The notes under the pieces are model-generated. The model was given only the letters and a program-made list of their open reading frames with translations. It did not search any database and had not been told where the DNA came from. The translations under genes and the position numbers were made by a program. A DNA stretch of 64,000 nt from Ferruginivarius sediminum (lineage in GTDB: Bacteria > Pseudomonadota > Alphaproteobacteria > Kiloniellales > Rhodovibrionaceae): contig NZ_QPMH01000012.1 in NCBI RefSeq assembly GCF_003344765.1, positions 1-64,000 of the forward strand, in the 5' to 3' direction. Positions 63,344 to 64,000 of this stretch are shown here, one piece after another (the stretch's first letter is position 1; each line of letters starts with the position of its first letter).

Positions 63344-64000
63344 TGAGCGACGACCGCTTTGAGCGGCTGCGCATCCTGGAAGCCGTGCTGTTCGCCTCGG
63401 GCCAGCCGCGGACGCCGACCGAACTGGCACGCCACCTGCCGGACGGGGACGATATCGAGGAATTGCTGGCCGAGCTGCGTACCCTCTATGCCAATCGTGG
63501 TATCGAACTGCGGCAAATCGGCAAAGGATGGGCGTTCCGGACAGCGGAGGACCTGGCTGGCAAGCTGCGAATCGAGCAAACGGTGACGCGCAAGCTCTCC
63601 CGCGCGGCCATCGAGACGCTTGCCGTCGTCGCCTACCATCAGCCCGTGACGCGGGCGGAGATCGAGGAAATCCGGGGCGTCGGGCTTAGCAAGGGCACGC
63701 TTGACACGCTGCTGGAGGCCGACTGGATTCGCCCTTTCGGTCGGCGCCAGACGCCGGGACGTCCCGTCACATGGGGAACGACCCAGGCCTTTCTCGATCA
63801 CTTCGGATTGTCGCGGATCGGGGACCTGCCTGGCATTGAGGAGTTGAAGGCGGCGGGCCTGATCGACGCCCGGCCCGCGTTGACGGCGTTGACCGCGCGG
63901 GGCGAGCTTACGGAGGTTGGCCAGGGCGAGGACGTCGAATCGAAGGGCGCCGCGCCGCAAGACGCGGAAGACGGTCTCGATCCAGACTTCGGCGAGGATC
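63343..64000 (+). CDS. scpB: Segregation and condensation protein B, partial at the window edge
   Basis: 219 codons visible before the window ends. Winged-helix ScpB: LRILEAVLFASGQPRTPTELARHLPDGDDIEELLAEL, then SRAAIETLAVVAYHQPVTRAEIEEIRGVGLSKGTLDTLLEADWIRPFGRRQTPGRPVTWGTTQAFLDHFGL (second winged helix). Partner of ScpA; coupled translation. The C-terminal tail after the domains is low-complexity and may end just outside the window. Confidence 0.93.
   Translation, partial: MSDDRFERLRILEAVLFASGQPRTPTELARHLPDGDDIEELLAELRTLYANRGIELRQIGKGWAFRTAEDLAGKLRIEQTVTRKLSRAAIETLAVVAYHQPVTRAEIEEIRGVGLSKGTLDTLLEADWIRPFGRRQTPGRPVTWGTTQAFLDHFGLSRIGDLPGIEELKAAGLIDARPALTALTARGELTEVGQGEDVESKGAAPQDAEDGLDPDFGED

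Overview
The window is a GC-rich (by eye), gene-dense bacterial chromosome segment. Several features suggest an alphaproteobacterium, probably of the Rhodospirillales or a nearby group: a metal-site sequence of magnesium-type HemB, an ECF sigma factor with a ChrR-type anti-sigma factor next to an RpoH-like sigma factor, an FeS-type (6-4) photolyase, and the gene order dgt-SPOR-nagZ-scpA-scpB. I see no rRNA, tRNA, CRISPR array, phage or insertion sequence. About 68 protein genes are supported. Many are packed with 1 to 8 base overlaps, so operons can be read directly.

Layout, left to right. 1-3.9 kb: the tail of a transsulfuration-type enzyme, a MmgE/PrpD-family protein, a solute-binding protein and hemB. 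3.9-8.6 kb: a signalling unit of a double-domain KaiC-like ATPase, a small receiver protein and an HD-GYP phosphodiesterase, facing a divergent protein that may carry a degenerate EAL fold. 8.7-12.2 kb: an OsmC-family protein, minCDE and a ZIP metal transporter. 12.5-17.5 kb: a tightly overlapping eight-gene run (prephenate-dehydratase-fold protein, RraA-like protein, free-amino-acid-type 2-oxoglutarate/Fe(II) dioxygenase, cupin, class IV aminotransferase, AzlC, AzlD, serine acetyltransferase). It looks like a pathway that makes, modifies and exports an unusual amino acid, and it is my best candidate for an undescribed system. 17.5-25.4 kb: prfC, a DksA-like protein, PPK2, and a two-strand cluster (creatininase-family hydrolase, RibD-type reductase, methyltransferase, glycosyltransferase, degenerate pterin synthase homologue, alcohol dehydrogenase) that suggests a pterin- or flavin-precursor-derived metabolite.

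25.5-36.8 kb: a photo-oxidative stress region. A photolyase-SDR-NTF2 unit converges with a lipid-modification operon (FAD oxidoreductase, DUF1365, cyclopropane-synthase-like methyltransferase, DUF3833). The latter diverges from rpoE-chrR, with rpoH2 just behind. Three start regions carry the same promoter pattern (TGATCC, 18 bases, TA-rich -10), which ties these genes into one likely RpoE regulon. The ChrR here lacks both zinc-ligand cysteines of its anti-sigma domain. hemN follows, with an FNR-like box. 37-48.5 kb: small membrane proteins, a reductase/FAH-family pair, ilvD, an M81 peptidase, a TetR regulator, a chemoreceptor, a rhomboid protease, a GFA-family protein and exonuclease III.

48.7-54.7 kb: a sulfide-oxidation locus with a SulP transporter, a fused phosphatase-like/sulfide:quinone oxidoreductase, a persulfide-dioxygenase-like MBL protein, a peroxiredoxin, and an ArsR regulator that lacks the usual redox cysteine pair. 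54.9-58.3 kb: a complete polar amino acid ABC importer. 58.3-64 kb: erpA, dgt, a SPOR protein, nagZ, scpA and the start of scpB. The slot between dgt and the SPOR gene, where related genomes usually carry argS, holds no gene.
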